Source of the DNA: Branchiostoma belcheri
Taxonomy: Eukaryota > Chordata > Leptocardii > Amphioxiformes > Branchiostomatidae
Length of the DNA: 64,000 nt
NCBI RefSeq assembly: GCF_001625305.1
Contig: NW_017804065.1
Location: 119,580 to 183,579, forward strand
Direction of reading: 5' to 3'
In this document: piece by piece, positions 13,501-28,800 of the stretch
Layout: every line of letters begins with the position of its first letter
Numbering within the stretch: position 1 is the stretch's first letter
The notes under the pieces: generated by a model
Seen by the model: only the letters and a program-made list of their open reading frames with translations
Database searches by the model: none
What the model was told of the DNA's origin: nothing
Translations under genes and position numbers: made by a program

Positions 13501-16500
13501 AACACCATCCACGCACACGGGTGGACATAACTGTCCCTGGTGTATCCACACACATATTCACACAAACCTGTAACTGGTGCAGAACACCATTCACACACAC
13601 ACAAGCAAATGTACCTGTCCTTGGTGCTGAACACCACCCACACAGGGAAATACACTATCCCTGATGCTGAATACAGTCTACAAAGGCAAAAGATATCTGA
13701 TATCTACAATGATCCTAGCCTAGTTGTAGACTAAAATGTGGTAAAATGTCCATTTAATTGCAGCCCAGTAGAAATACCCCTGCACTTTTTTTGGACACAT
13801 GCAAATCCAATCATTCATCAAGACTGCTTGCCCTGACAGCAGCCTTTAAGGAAGGGTTGCAAGAATGAGGATGGAGTCAAGACATCTATCTGTATCTGTA
13901 AATCCAGTATAACTGTGTTTCAACATAATATACCAGCTTTCATGGAAATAAGAAATGTTAGGAAAAAACACATCTACCTATAGGGAAGCAAAATGGGGAC
14001 ATAAATCTATAGCAACAAGAACAACTTGGCACAATGAGGGCATATCTAATGTAGGATGATCAGTGATTGGATCAGCCCTAATGATGGTGTCCCCAATACC
14101 ATGGCTTTACAAGACAGAGCACATGGCATGGCTGTTGGCCAGCTGTTGAATTTGTAATAAGTACATACTGCCCATGGGTTTGCTGATCCAGTGATTAGGG
14201 TGGTTAGAGCAGGTTAAATGGCACAAAGCAAATCTGGATAGATCTTTTGCCCTTTTTACACAAGGCAGTAACATAAATGTGTGGCATGCAAGCACTACAT
14301 TAGTGTGTAAACCTTCAACGCAAAACAATAATATAATATAAATAGAAATCATAATTTTTTGTATTAGATACCAAGCAGCTTTGACTGAGATCGATTGGCA
14401 GTGAAATTTAAAAAAAAAATTTAAAAAATCCTGGGGAATTCAACCCCAGGCTTTAAGATACCAAGGACAATTCAGGAGTACTGAAATAATGAATACATAA
14501 ACCTTGGAGCTCCTAGAATGCCAACATGATAGAAAAACACAATAAATTATGAAATCTTGTGACAAAACCTGGAAGAAATTTACCTGAGTGGCTGATATTT
14601 TGTTCCCCTCCTCAGGGTCTAAATGGACTGTACTACTAAATAACAGGTTGTGAGAAACATTCATCTTTCTGTGACCTACAAACCTGATGGGGCTATTCAC
14701 ACAACATAATAGACTATAGAAACCTACATGTATAGGGTGGTCAGTACAACATAAATAAATATATTACTGTTATAATATGTACAGATGTTATTCCAGGAAG
14801 ATTTTTGAAATGGTCAAATAATCATTATTATATTCTTCTGTCTAAATTGAATAGAGGGTGACACCAATTATTCCTTAAATGTCAACATAGGCTATTTATA
14901 TGCTGACTAAATATTCATGAACCTTAATAAATGCTGCAGGTAATTACTACCTTCACCTTTGATGCTTTAATGCCCACTGGGCTAATGATACAGCAGTTAT
15001 CGACCGACTATATACACCTCCTTTTAAGATAATATCAAATTTAGAAGCCACAATCATATTTATATCTAACACAACCAACAAACCCTTTTTGTACCTCTCT
15101 ACCATTACACAGTTGAAAAATGCAGGATGCCTTGGAGCAGTGAGTAAGAAATATCCAGTGCAGTATAGGCATGTCTGCATTTGTGATGTAACATAACAAC
15201 AGTCCATGTTCCAATGGAGGCCATTTCAGCCATGCATGATGTTCACTGGTACACAATACATAACAGTGTACCTCAAGCATTCACGCAACCAAATGGGCTT
15301 GGACATGGAAGATTTCATACTAATGGTCAGCCAACGATCTAATATTGAGCTAAAAAACTGAACCACCGACAACACATCTTATAGCTATCATAAATATGAT
15401 TTCAGGCAACACTAAATTCAGACATTTGTAATGAAGTTCTACTTACACGATGACACAAGAAAAAAGGATGGACGTCCTTAGCTGGCGCCGCAGGAAACCT
15501 TAGGTACCTCCCACTCCTGGGCACCAGAAGGTAACATAGACCTGGGACACACTAGCTGAAATAACATTCTCCTAACCTCACCACCCATTGGTTCATTTGA
15601 AGCTATTATCATAATTTATTCATTCTCCACTTGCATCCCACATGGGCTTACAGTATTGGGGCCATGCTTGACAGGGGGTAATTCCAAACATGGTACCAAA
15701 TATGTTGAGTAGTTTGTTATATAGAGCCCCTTTAGAAGATACATGGTATATGATTCAGCAGTGATATAAACCTGTGAGTCATCGTTATACAGAAACAGGA
15801 TTTTAATGATGTGCAAACATAAAAAAGGTCACTATTGAAGCAATGTGTAGGGCACCTGTGGTTTAATATCAAATATGTTACATGATGTCCTTGTTCTATT
15901 GTCAAATTATCATAATAATAAAAATATTTATATATTTTCACTATAAGGATAACATAATGAGAGATGTGCAGGTCTTTATTGATCTAAATCTAACCTGCCA
16001 TTGATGTGGCTTTTATATTATGGTCAATTACAAATTCTTGTAATAAATCACAGACTATTTTGAGGCGATACTATCATTATTAGGTTATTTTATCTTGAAT
16101 AAAAATTGGGTTGCAGAATAAGATGATACATGAGACTTGTACATAATAGGTCAGTGAATCTTCACAATAGACATATTCACAAAATGCCAATGGACACATT
16201 AACATTTGCTTCAAGAGGACAGGCTCCATACCCTGTATCTGGGTATTTCAAGTTACACATGTATGCTTGTGTTCATAGCAACAAAAGCCTGATATTCCTG
16301 CATTCTATGGTCAGAGGGAGTCCTGCATACATTGTACAGGTCTAAATACCAAAACATTAAATGTACCAGTACTGTACCTGAATTAACATATTGATGTTTC
16401 TACAAATGTGTTATTTCTACTACTAAGATGGAAATTTAACACTGGAAATAAATTAAAACACATATATTTTGAAATCAACACCATCTTTGATTTGAGATCC

Positions 16501-19500
16501 TTTCAAAAGCATCAATTTGGTTCTCTGCATAAGATACCTGAAGACCAAAGTATATTGATGTTTCTTTCATCACTGCAGGCCACAGGTGACTTTGCCAAAT
16601 TGTTCAGGAACTATAAGGTCCTGATCTGTACCCATAAACCTCTGTACCAGTACCGGATATGAGATTTAGGCAAACAGCTCTTGTCACGGGGGATCAATGT
16701 GGGTCTGCATGGGGGAATTAAAATGCTCAAAGGACTCAAATTATTGGCACACAATTACACACTTCGGTAGATTTATAAACATCCTAAAGGCATTCAGCCA
16801 TCCACTGACTGTACTCAGCATTGAATTAGAGCTGTTTGATTACAAATTATACTGAATTAGAACATTCTGATTATGTCTTCATTGGGAAATAATATTACAT
16901 CTTCTAAAAAAGGCATGCAAAATTGCAATCCCCGTAAAAGGGCTTTACTGATCAGCATGGAACGAAGTAAAGAGAATATGACTAACAATCAGTAAAATTC
17001 CAGTCTAAATCAGGTCAAGTGATTATTGAGGATTGTCAACTGCTAAATAGTGACAAATGCATACAAGGCAATGACAGTAAGGATGTCAACTTTCATAAAA
17101 GATTGTTAAAGACGATATCTAATATACAATGTCATGTAATGTAATATTATGGACTGTGTATTGATACCAAATTGTACATTATCATTTAATTGTCATTTTG
17201 TTTCATGAAGAATAGAGCGTGACATACTAAATATACATCGTATTGATAGGAATGTACCTTCATTAAAATCTCTCTACTTCTGACTGGTTGTAGCTCTGTA
17301 CAGTATGAGTTGGAACCAAAACTTTAACTCAAAAAAATAAGCCTTGTGGCTAGTTTAAGACTAAAAATCATTCTGACAATAATAGCGTTAATGAGACTAA
17401 TTTACATTCCCCATAATTGAACTATTCCCATACTAGGCATAAAATACTGTAAATCTCAAAATATTTGCAACATTTGTTTTAAGACCGTTCTCCTGGTCAT
17501 TTCCAATGTGTTTCAGAAGTTCTATTGTTTCAACAGTGAACTCGAAGATATTGCAAACTCTTGATTTTCTCCAATGCCACAAATCTTATAAGAAGTAAAC
17601 AGTATTTATAAATCAGGCTGCTGAATTTTCCCAAACTGTTAATACAATGTAGATCTGCTTCTAGCACCTTAAAATGTGGTTGAATTCCATTCAGAATCTG
17701 TAGTGTAGACTGGTTCATTATCAAGCAAGCAAGCAAACACATAGGAGCGATGACAAGCCTCCTGGCAGCCATGATGGCTGAATTGCAAGGCTTATTTGAC
17801 ATACATTTATAAACCTTAAAAGGTAAAGCTCTCTGTAATGCTATACATGTATGTCTGACGTCTCTACTACTTCATTACTGGTAGGCAAATTCAAGAAAAA
17901 TAAATATCACAATATCAACAGACCCTTCATGTTTTTATTTATGACTAACATGACACAGTACAAATGTCTGAGGTTCCAACATAAAATATTCATTGCAAAA
18001 ATTGAAAGAGGCAAAGCCTTTTAAGTTTATTTCTGCAGAAAACCATGCAAACACCTTAGTGGCAAAAAAACAACAGCATACTATAACCATTGCACACAGA
18101 TAGTGAGTTGCATAATTCCTACTCTACTGCAGTGTGTTTTTGTTCTATTTTTGCTCTACTTGTACCATAACAGGTCAATCTGTTTTAATACTGAATCCTT
18201 GACACATTTCATCCAACATTTGTTTGGAAAGCAGCCAGCATATCTATCATCCAAAGAATGATTGAGTAGTACAGTGACACACTTACCAATGTGCATAATG
18301 CATAGAAGACTCTGAGGTTCCTTTAGGGTTAGGAGATATATTTGGGGCCTTCGGTTAGGATTTCAAGCTAAAAATAGAGCCTGTTGTACTGACTGTACCT
18401 GCTAGGGGTCTCTTTTGGACACTACTAGTAATTCTAGTGTACTTGCATCCGCTAGGTGGAACACAGCATCTATTAGTAATCTACCTTCTCAGGCACTACT
18501 TAACATTATAAAGAGCTGTATTAAGCAAATTGATGAAATCCAATCATCCTCTTCATTGACCAAGTGAGTAATTTACCAGATGTTTTATACTTGCTTTCTA
18601 AAAAAACTGGGAGTTTCTCACTTGTGGCAAATGCAATTTTGGTATAGGAGAGCGTTAATGGAAAATAATAATTATCATTACAAATGGCGACTCTATTTAC
18701 ATAATTAATGATAAGATACTGTAATGATTTAGATTGAGTAAAATGGCATACGGGTATCCAGTATGTAATGGTTCAACACACAAAATACGGTATATTTGGA
18801 ATCACTTGTAAGTTGTAACAGGCAGGAATATACCCCTGGCTAGAACAGCCCCCGGGGGTACATCCAGGCCAGGGGCATACTAGGTATTCCTGCTGGCTAC
18901 ACCCGGTCAGCAGACAAACCAACAGGGAGTCCTTATGTGTGCACCCCTGCGTGTCAGCGTCGCACTTGGCAAGGAAATACACACGACGTACGTGTCACAG
19001 GCAATTCTCTAGGGAGGAAATACACGTCATGTGTAATTAACATGTACGCCATCTGCTTGTGTCAATGGGAACCCCCTTTCATCTAATATTTCCCTATTTT
19101 AAGTACAAAAAATGTGGCTTTTATGAGGGTCTCAAATTCTTTGAAAAGTGTCATTATCTGAGTAAAGAAAGTGACATTTTCTCTACGAGTTCCAAGGTCA
19201 CTTGCAATGGATTAATACAAACACCTAAAGGGCATACATGTATCATACAATACGCCATTTACATATATTATTTAGGACAGGTTTTTCCCATGGGGCTTGT
19301 TTCAACTCAATTGTATTATCATTATCATTGTGTATAATGATATAACCTTTAAAACATATGTGTCCACGTCACCCATGGTCTATGCATCATGAAATGTTTG
19401 CAGTAGTTTTATTTCTGTGGTGAGCTCTCCACCTGGAATTATGACACCACAAATATGCATTTCTATTGCATTACTTCTATACTACAGAATTGTTTCAACT

Positions 19501-22500
19501 GCCAACTCAAAATACTGCAAAACACTGGACCTTTCCCCTCAAACCGCTACAATCATGTCCCTGCAAAAATAACTGAATTTATAGTAATATTATATCTACT
19601 TTCAGACAAGACAAAATTGTGCTTTTTTTGCATACACATAATTTATACAGGTAATGTGAATATAGCGATTTTGAGTAGCAAATTGAAATACACCTACTAT
19701 ACATGGTTCAAGATGCTTTCTTTTCTGTGTTGGAAGTTAGTAAATTACTAATTACTGTATATTAAATGTAATATACAGTATTTGATTATCTGACCTGCAA
19801 TTTGAAAAATTAAACCTTTCTGTATATACCTGTTTCTGCACCACAATCTTTTCAGCCTCATAAACCCAACATTATCATCACACAGCCAACATTATCATCA
19901 CACAGAGCACCGAAACTAAAAAATATACCCTTAATGTGATGTGAAATCGAGCGTAAGATTTGCTTCTGGCTTTATCTCATCAAATTCTGTCTAGGCATTA
20001 ACATTTAAATCAGAATCTCTGTACAAGTTGGTACAAGTTAGCTAACTTATGATTCACGATATGCAACCTAAGTTTAATCAGCTTGCAAATTTGCAAGTTG
20101 TTGTTTATGTTTACCTGCAACATTCAAATTGTTTTCTGCAACCCTTTTTCCCTACAACCTTCATGTTTTTTCTGCAGGTTGCTGGTGGATCTTTTGAGCC
20201 CTGAAAGAGAACAATGTTTAACACCCCCTTTCCACCCCCTTTCCACCAAGGGATGATCGAGCTGCCAAAACTTTAATAATTTGCTCAATGAATGTCTTAT
20301 GTACCAAACAAATCCAATTTTGGTCACTCAACCGTCACCAGCCAGTGGAAGGGTGCCTTGACACAATATTGTCAGGAGAAAAGTAATGGAGGCAGCATAT
20401 AAGATTTATGGTATTTTGGGATCAATACACGTATTCACAATTGTATACAATGTAGTACCATCAAAGAGATCTTACAAAGAGATGTTCATCTGCTATACAC
20501 ACCATTTGGAAGTCTAAAGACTGTAATCAATCATTTATTTCTGCAGCTTTGTAGCTCTGAGATGTTATCAAACTTCTTGGAATAGGCTGTTTTCTTGTTT
20601 GGTCAACTCTCTGGCATGTAAGATTATTAATCCAATATTCTCTAGAAAGAAAGATGTGAAATGCAGATAAATGACTCCTTATACTGTAGAATATTTTGTG
20701 TGAGCTATAGAACCACTTTGTCAATGTGTACGCGTAGCATGATAGATAAATACTTCTGTGGGTGAGAATGCTAAATGTGCCTGTACCGACTAATTATCTA
20801 AATTATACATTCCATCCTATAAATAAATTCATTTGTATACTTGAGGGAGGCAACCCTTACTGTGTACAAATAGGCAAATACATAAAATATTGTGCAGACC
20901 TTAGAACCAGTTATGAGTGCAAATGATACATCAAACTCAACATGTTGATTTATACTGGTATAATACTTCATTTCTATCCACTAAATTAATGTTTGTTTGT
21001 AGATAAGGTCGTGAAGAAGTTGCTATACTTTTGTCAAAAACATTCAGTGTAATATATCACCTTCAGTGCCATTATACTTATAGTGTGCCTGGCAAATTCC
21101 TAGCAATTTTATCAAAATGCAATACAAAGATTTTAAACCCATGATTCAATGATTGAAATTCTGGAGAATTCCGAATAATTTTAGTGGGACCCAATAGTAA
21201 CAATCAGGGTGAATTTTTAGCAATTAACTTCAGATATCCTGGTGTTCCAGACATTCTTGAGAAGGCCTTAGGGCCTCAGGGCCTTCGCATTACACTTCTT
21301 ACGCAGGTTTGAAATTGAAACATGAATTTGTGTCTGCCTGTGTATATTAATATTAATGAAACCCTGATCTCAATTTCTAAAATTGGCAACCAAATACATT
21401 TTATACAGTCACATGGAGGAATTAATTCTTTTGCCAGCTACTAATGCACATGACATTCCCATGATGTTACAAAGACAATAGATAGCTTTACTACTATAGA
21501 AATGTTGGAATCAAGTCAAAGTATGTGACAATTATCAAGCCAGTGCTCATTAAAGTGTTTCAAGCCAGAATATAACCCTGGCCAAAATATATACCAAGGA
21601 ATATTCTGACTAATCAATGTGCACTATTCTGGCCTGTCACATTGGACGTTTAGGGTTCAGGAAAATTTAGGAAGCAGTGAAAGTTAACCATAGCCTTATC
21701 TTCAACAAAGCTACCCTGTATCATCATGATGAGAAACAACAGCAAATATCATTACCGTAGGAGTCTGGACCGTCAAAATCCATCCTGAAATCCTGTAGTT
21801 AACTTCACCACAGGGTCGACTCAGCACTCAATATCTCACCACAGCTTCAGGCAAAATAACAAGTCAGACTGTCAGGAAGACAATCCTATCAGCAGGGCGG
21901 GCAGAGGAAATGATCTGGACAAGAACTTGGCAGCGTGAGCAAATCTGGGCGCATGTGATGATGCAGTGGTTAAGCCGGCCCACACCTGTCAACTCACAAC
22001 CACAAGAGTCTTCTAGAGATTATACCACTCTTCTGAAAGGGACCGCAGCATTCTTTTTTCTTTACACGTCACCCAACATCCTGACAGGATCCTGACACCT
22101 TATAAATCATTCTTACTCAGTTCAAAATATTATTGATGAATCATCAATAATTGATATGCATGATAATGAAAAGGTTCCTATATAACCCTGGAATGTGCTT
22201 GAACAAGTCTTTCATTTGCGTCATTTGTGTCAAGGTTTTTGAGCCTGGTGAACAGACCATGATACACTGCGACAGAACCCATTAAATTTTCAATTCGTCT
22301 ACATCAGATTGGTGTGCACTATGACTTAATGACTTGAGTGGCCAGAATTAATAGCATTATCCATTTTAAGGATGAAAAGATGAAGCTTTATAAATGCCAC
22401 GGGAGCCTTATTTGACCAGTGAAATCTCCATTCTGAGTACTGTAAATTTCGAAATGTTCCAATGGTTTTATTTTGCAGTGACCTCTCCACCCCACAATCA

Positions 22501-22808
22501 TGACACCTCATATATGTGCACACAGGTTTCAACTGCGAACTTAACACACCTCGAAAACCTCCTTTACCCACCGACTGTAAAATCATGTCCTTGCAAAAAT
22601 AAATGAATTTACAGTATTCTGTCAGCTTGATTATTCATAAATCCCAAAAGGGATACAGATTAATTGCCTCTCTAAAAGGAAAAACCTACGTCATTTAACA
22701 TGAAAAAGAAATTAAACTATTTAAGCTATGCCTAAAGTATATTAAGGGGACACTTAAATTTTTTCTGCATAATTACTCGGTGTACAGAGGTATTGTTTGT
22801 TTGTTTGT

Positions 22809-22848
<40 letters not shown>

Positions 22849-25800
22849 ATGTTTGTGTGTGTGTGTGTGTGTTTGCTTGTGTGTCCATAGGTACATGTAT
22901 ATAAGGCAGTACAGTGACAAGAAGTGGGGTACTGCAAACTGGGCAGTCAAAATGGTCTCCCTGCAGGCTGGGGGGAGGTGAATAGTACAATTAAGTACAA
23001 AGGCTATCTCTTTTTCTGTCTTCAGTTTCCTGCTATATTTATGTCTGTTGCCTTATGGAAGCCAATGGGGCAAAACCATTATACAGTTCACAATCACTAT
23101 GAATAATACAAATAATTTTTAACAACTCTGACTTGTGCTTCATTAAGGTGTGAAATCTTTGATTTCTTGTCAATCCAATGTTGGCTGATCCCAAAGCAAA
23201 ACTACATGTATAGAAACCAGCTCCAGTCCTAAATGCACACTAGGACATAATAAATAACCTGGGTGGTTGTAATTAATAGCTTCATCTACTTTACGGCATT
23301 ATGGCTCCTAACACGATATTAGCCCTGCTAGAACTGCCATTTTTCTTCATGCATCTTTGCAATGTTACAATGCACTACGTTCATGTCCTGACCATACTTC
23401 ACTGCTCTTGCATGGTATATGTGTGACAATCAGATCAAGTTAACAACAAATCAGAGATTTCAGACTCCCAGGAGTATTTTGGGCTTTTGCAAATTTACAG
23501 GAACAACCAAGGAGATTGTATGACAATATTACTTTCACCAGGACAAGGATAGAATCAGTGCAGGGTTGAAGGGTCAGCTCAAGACATGCAATCCTTGGCT
23601 GCTGGCTCCATGCCAGATTTTATGAACTTCAGGTCACTTCATTTCCTCATTTATCTTATCTTTTGTGACCTCAAAACATTCCCATTGTTTTCTGCAAATC
23701 TATCTTCTACTTGTCCTCCCTTTGAACATTTTACCCTTTACAATAACAGTGGAAGCTCGAGACCTACCAGGCCAAATAGGAAAGAAATGTAAAACATCCA
23801 CTATTTCAACTTTCATGGTGTCAATCAACAGAAAAGAACCAACTGGAGATCAGCCATCAAACCTCAACACCTAGATGTTGATTCAACTGTTACCTTTGGT
23901 TATACATAGAGCAAGGGTGAACTGCAGTACTCCATGCACACACGAGATGGCATTTCTGCACAATTGTTATATCAAATACACATTAGTGTTTTTTACATCA
24001 CAAATTATTTGAAGACATATGCAAATTATTGGTAGGAAAATCAGCCAACTGTTATCCGTTTTTTGCCTACCACTCGCTGGTCTTGACATCCTGACGATTG
24101 TGATATACAGTATTTAATACTTTTTGTTTTACCTTGCAGCTTTAGCTCCTGAAACAATCAATGTTGCACTGGGTGACCTAGAACATTCATGTGTTATATC
24201 GTATCATCTTTACTACTAACATCTAGTGACGATGTAGGCACATGACCTGGATTGTGAATCAATACCATTGTAAGACTGTTACATTGGGTAACATCAGACA
24301 TATCTGCAGTACCTCATGTGCACACTAGATGGCATCTTCACACAAGTGTGACACAAAGCACAGCAAGTTGAGAATGCTGATCTAAAATTACCTAGAATTA
24401 TCATAGTTTGAATATATGAAGTATTTTCATATAATACTATATTTCAAGTCTTTACTATAGACATTAATCCTGCCAGATGTTGAAACCTGGCTCAAAAAAT
24501 CAACTTAAATGTAACTCAAGTCATCACTTATGTATAATTGCAAGCCCAGTAACTACCTTACTAAATATCCATCTTCTCTGAGCCTGAAAGTATCCATCTT
24601 TTCTGAGCCTGAAAAGAGGTAATAGGGAATACTCCCCTACCTTGCCTGGCAAGTAGTGATAACAGCAACAGAAAGGAATAAAGATCATCAAGTGGTTTTA
24701 TTTTTTACCATTTGATCCTGACAGATACATAAGAAAGTAATAAACTCTGCTTGAAAACAGCAGGTAGGGATGCATATCAGTACACTGGACTGGTCCAGAA
24801 TGGGTCGGAACATTTTGGTTCAAGTAAAAAAAAAACTTGGTGATTCGGTACTGGACTTACAACAAAAACTAGTCTTCACGCCTGTCACATTCCCCTTTTT
24901 GTTCTAAACCCGTTAAAACCTTCCATAGATCGCAAAATCTGCGCTGAAAAAAAAACATTGTCACGTTCAGCCTCCTCTGCTTGTATACATAGCTTTCAGC
25001 ACCACAGACCACATTATGGGCATGATTCAAACTCCTGGTTTTCAGCACCATGGACTGAACTGCATGCATGGTTTTATTTATCACTACAGATTAAACTGCT
25101 GTTGTATATGGTTTTCAGAACCATGGACTGCACTGCACGCATGGTTTTCATTAATCACTGCAGACCAAACTACTTGTGTCTGCATGATTTTCAGCACCAT
25201 GGACTGCACTGAAATAATTTTTTATCACTAAAAACCAGACTGTTTGTATGCATGTTTTTTATCAGCTTTCTGGTAAATCCCAAGAACCAAGAAATGAAAC
25301 TGAAGTGGCCTTGTTGATCCAGCCCAGGTGCCAGACCACCCATAATGGAATACCCAATCCTGATCATGTCTGCCACCCAGAGTACAGCGATCTAAAACAG
25401 ATCCCCCTGCCATTAACAACACAGCCGGAGGGCCTAATATGTACCATGGTAAATGCTATGCCAAATCTATACCAGGTAATCACATCTACTTAAAAAAGGT
25501 AAAGGTAGTCCGAAGGCAATGAATAAGTGAGGCCTTAGCTACCATCACTGCCTTTCCAATTATTCAACAGGTCCTCCCCATTCATGCCTATTTCCAGTGA
25601 GGTGACCTGACCTCAATGTGCTTCTTACATGCACCTTAAAAGCATGTTAGATCAGTAACAGTTAAGCAGGCATCCTTCATCCTGAGATGACGATCATAGT
25701 TTATAGTGTTTGGCAGAGGGAGGAATTACTCAACAGCCAAATCCTAGCACGTCAGTCCTGGCCATGGTAGGTACTAAGAACAACAATATCAACTTGGTGT

Positions 25801-28800
25801 GGCCTTATATTATTTGAATTCAAAATGGCGTCTCCCATCCAATTTTTACAGTACATTGTACATCCCCCATCGAATTCGCACACATCCACCTCATTACAGT
25901 AAGTCACTTTCCCCTTCTGAGGCTTTCCGACAGAGCTCCCCATCCTTCTTCCCCTTGAAGTTGATGTTATCTCCAGTGAGAAGTGTATCAAACTGAGCCA
26001 CAAGTTATCACATCTGAGGGCAGGCAGCACTTACTGCCACACAGATTTACGGTCATTTCTTGGTCGTTGGATTCGCCGTTTCATTTCATTCTGAGGTAAA
26101 CTGCTGTAGCTGTACCATGGTGGCATTGAATGGCCAAGTGGCTAGGCTAGCGGACACAAAATGGAAAGGTTGCAGGTTCAATCACTGGCATTTTTGGCTA
26201 GACATTGTGACCTTGGGAAAGGCACTTTACACAACTTTCTTCACTCCTCCAAGGTGTAAAATGGGTACCTGACTTCCAATACTGTTCCCTAGAAACAGCT
26301 CACCACTGCTATGGCCGAAATAAAGGCTATGGAACTTTTCAAATCAACAGCAACCTTTACCTTTTTAACTGTGTACAGCTGGTCCTGTACCTGTAAATGA
26401 ACATTTTTCTTGGAACACAGCCCTACGTCTTGTTAAATTCCAGCCGTTAGATAGATGTATACCACACAGAAGCAATTAGGCTTAATGCATCTGAGCACGT
26501 TTTGCTGTCTGTGCCATTCCAGACACTAAGTGGTTACAGAATCAGAGCATGTCTGATAGCTTTCTCTAATGTTGACACTCAGCCTGCTATGAGTAATGTA
26601 CAATGTCACCCCATTAAACAAACAATGCTCCTCAAACCCAAATGCAGGCTCTTTTGTTTGTTGCATGGTTTAGGACATTAGTACGACAGTTATAACTCTA
26701 TGGACACACTGTCGACCATAAAACATCACACCTCTGCGCATCAGCCTATTCATATTAGACGAACCATAACAAATTGACAGGTAATGTTACAACACTTAAA
26801 CATCATAGGTCTTAGTAAGAATTAGCTTGTTGATTGTACAGTTAGAAATGGACAATTACTGTAACACTATGGACACACTCTCAACAATAAAATTTCAGAC
26901 TATTTATATTAGGCTATTAATATCAGATGAACCATAATAAATTAATAAGTAATGTGACAACATGCTTCTCCATTAGTAAGAATTACCTTGTTGATTATCC
27001 AGTCGAAAATGGCCGACCAGCCAACGGCTTAATGTCCACCTCTTCTTACAGCAGCTGTACATCTCTACTTCTCACAGCTCCAACTGTTGTTGTCTTCAAA
27101 CTGTAGGTCATCCACACAAGCAAACACACACAGTGTGTGTTTGGAAGCCTTTCTATTCTGCAAACTGCTTTTACGAATGTCAGTCTGTCTTGCTACATCT
27201 ACAGAGAACGGACAGTAGGCAGTCAACACTGTCTCAAAACACCCAGGACGGAAAAACGATGGACTTTGCGCAAAAAACAGATTAGTGCACACCTGCGCTC
27301 TCCAAAATATCCACAGGGGACTTCTCATCAAGCCCTGACCCAGAGTCCTGCTCAAAGCAAAGTCTCATGGGAGCCATAACCATGACAACAACAAGACGTG
27401 ATGCTTGCCTAATGGAGGACTCTCCTCCGTTACCATGGTGATAGCATAGGGTCAACGGTGAGATGGGAGGGGAAACTGGTTGTGATTGGTCAAGCTTGGG
27501 GAGGGCTCTGACCAATCAGGATTAGAGACAATTAATCTAACAGCAGCTGATACCTGGTCACTATTTATAAAGAAGCAAAAAGAGGTTGACCTTTTAATTT
27601 CGAAAGAAAAGCAGGACATAATATATATGATCTAATTTTAGAAGATTTGTACCAACAGGATTGAAAGGAGTGCATATATGGATCATATCAAGAATCTAAA
27701 TATAGCATTTGATTTCATTTCATTTCATTTAGGGTCGTATGAAGTATACCTTAATTGAATGACATAATTCAGGACAATATTCTCAATGCTAACACTGCAT
27801 GGCACATATGGACTTGAAAATCCTACCTAACCTGAAGGAGAAAAATATTTTTGGTTTGTCCAATGCAATTGTATGATGTGTATGTGTTTGTGTTTCCCAA
27901 TATACACAATGCAGCCTTGACATATTACATCCTCGCTACAAGACTACAAGTACTGTTGCTTTGGCTGTGAAGATGGAAGGCTTGCAGTAAGGGGTGAAGC
28001 CTGCCATCTCTGATTGCCATCTTTAGTACTCTTTGATCAAGCTCATTTGAAATATGATTAATTGTCCCTTAGAGAAATCATAGATTGACATGATAATTAC
28101 ATCATAAACCTATAATTTATTGTACCTGTCATATCATGTTTCCAACAAATATGGATTATAACGATTAATGAATAATAAATATTAAATAAGTAGGCCATAG
28201 TAAACCCAACCATACTGTTGAATACGTATATTGTATATTACACTGTACAATATCAGAATCTGATGTTGGGAGTTAGGATATGAAATTATAAGGATTGTGA
28301 TAGGTTTCTGTGAAAAAATTGTAACAGTTATTTTTACATATCTCACTCAGTGTTTTTTTTCTGTTTTATTCTTCTATACCAGGTAGTTCTGCAAGTATTA
28401 TCTGTCAGATTTTTTTGTTCTACAAATGTCATGAATTTGTGAACTATTTTTTTACAAATATCTTCACATTTGTAGACAAGATGATCCCTGGCCAAACAAT
28501 CCTACTCCATGTTCCCAAAGGTCACACTGCTCATCCGCTTGATGAGTCATGTTGACATGCATGAGGCTTTCGACATTAATCTTGTAATTATAGGGCACAG
28601 TCAGGGCAACCAATCATAAAACTCTGAAAGGTTGAATCATGTCTTATGACTGTGATTCATCCTACATGGCACTTAATAAATATATGAAAAATGCATCCAA
28701 AGAGATCTCCTGGGCAATATCATCAAATACATATGATCAATGACACAACAATCTATACAGATGAACAAAGTCATCTTTCATAGAAATATCTTTTATTTAC

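Larger units (their letters stand above)
13661..21755 (-). other. KChIP intron, minisatellite to the short alternative first exon
   Basis: About 8 kb with no exon I can support. It contains a perfect 7-bp hairpin at 14430-14450, a TACTGTAAAT-family MITE half at about 17445-17600, a palindrome at 18821-18896 and a MITE copy at 19386-19588. The short ORFs of 60-98 codons look random. Confidence 0.5.

Noticed and set aside
13030..13660. CRISPR-like regular repeats
   Set aside because: Units are contiguous, diverged and lack unique spacers of constant length, and the genome is animal. It is a minisatellite.
12733..13734. Several 60-149 codon frames on both strands
   Set aside because: They are translations of the minisatellite. 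Only 12829-12953 (-) is a real exon.
22732..22990. Cysteine/valine- and threonine/histidine-rich frames
   Set aside because: They are translations of the (GT)n microsatellite.
26121..26200. tRNA gene
   Set aside because: A and B boxes are present, but the sequence does not form a cloverleaf and runs into a SINE body.
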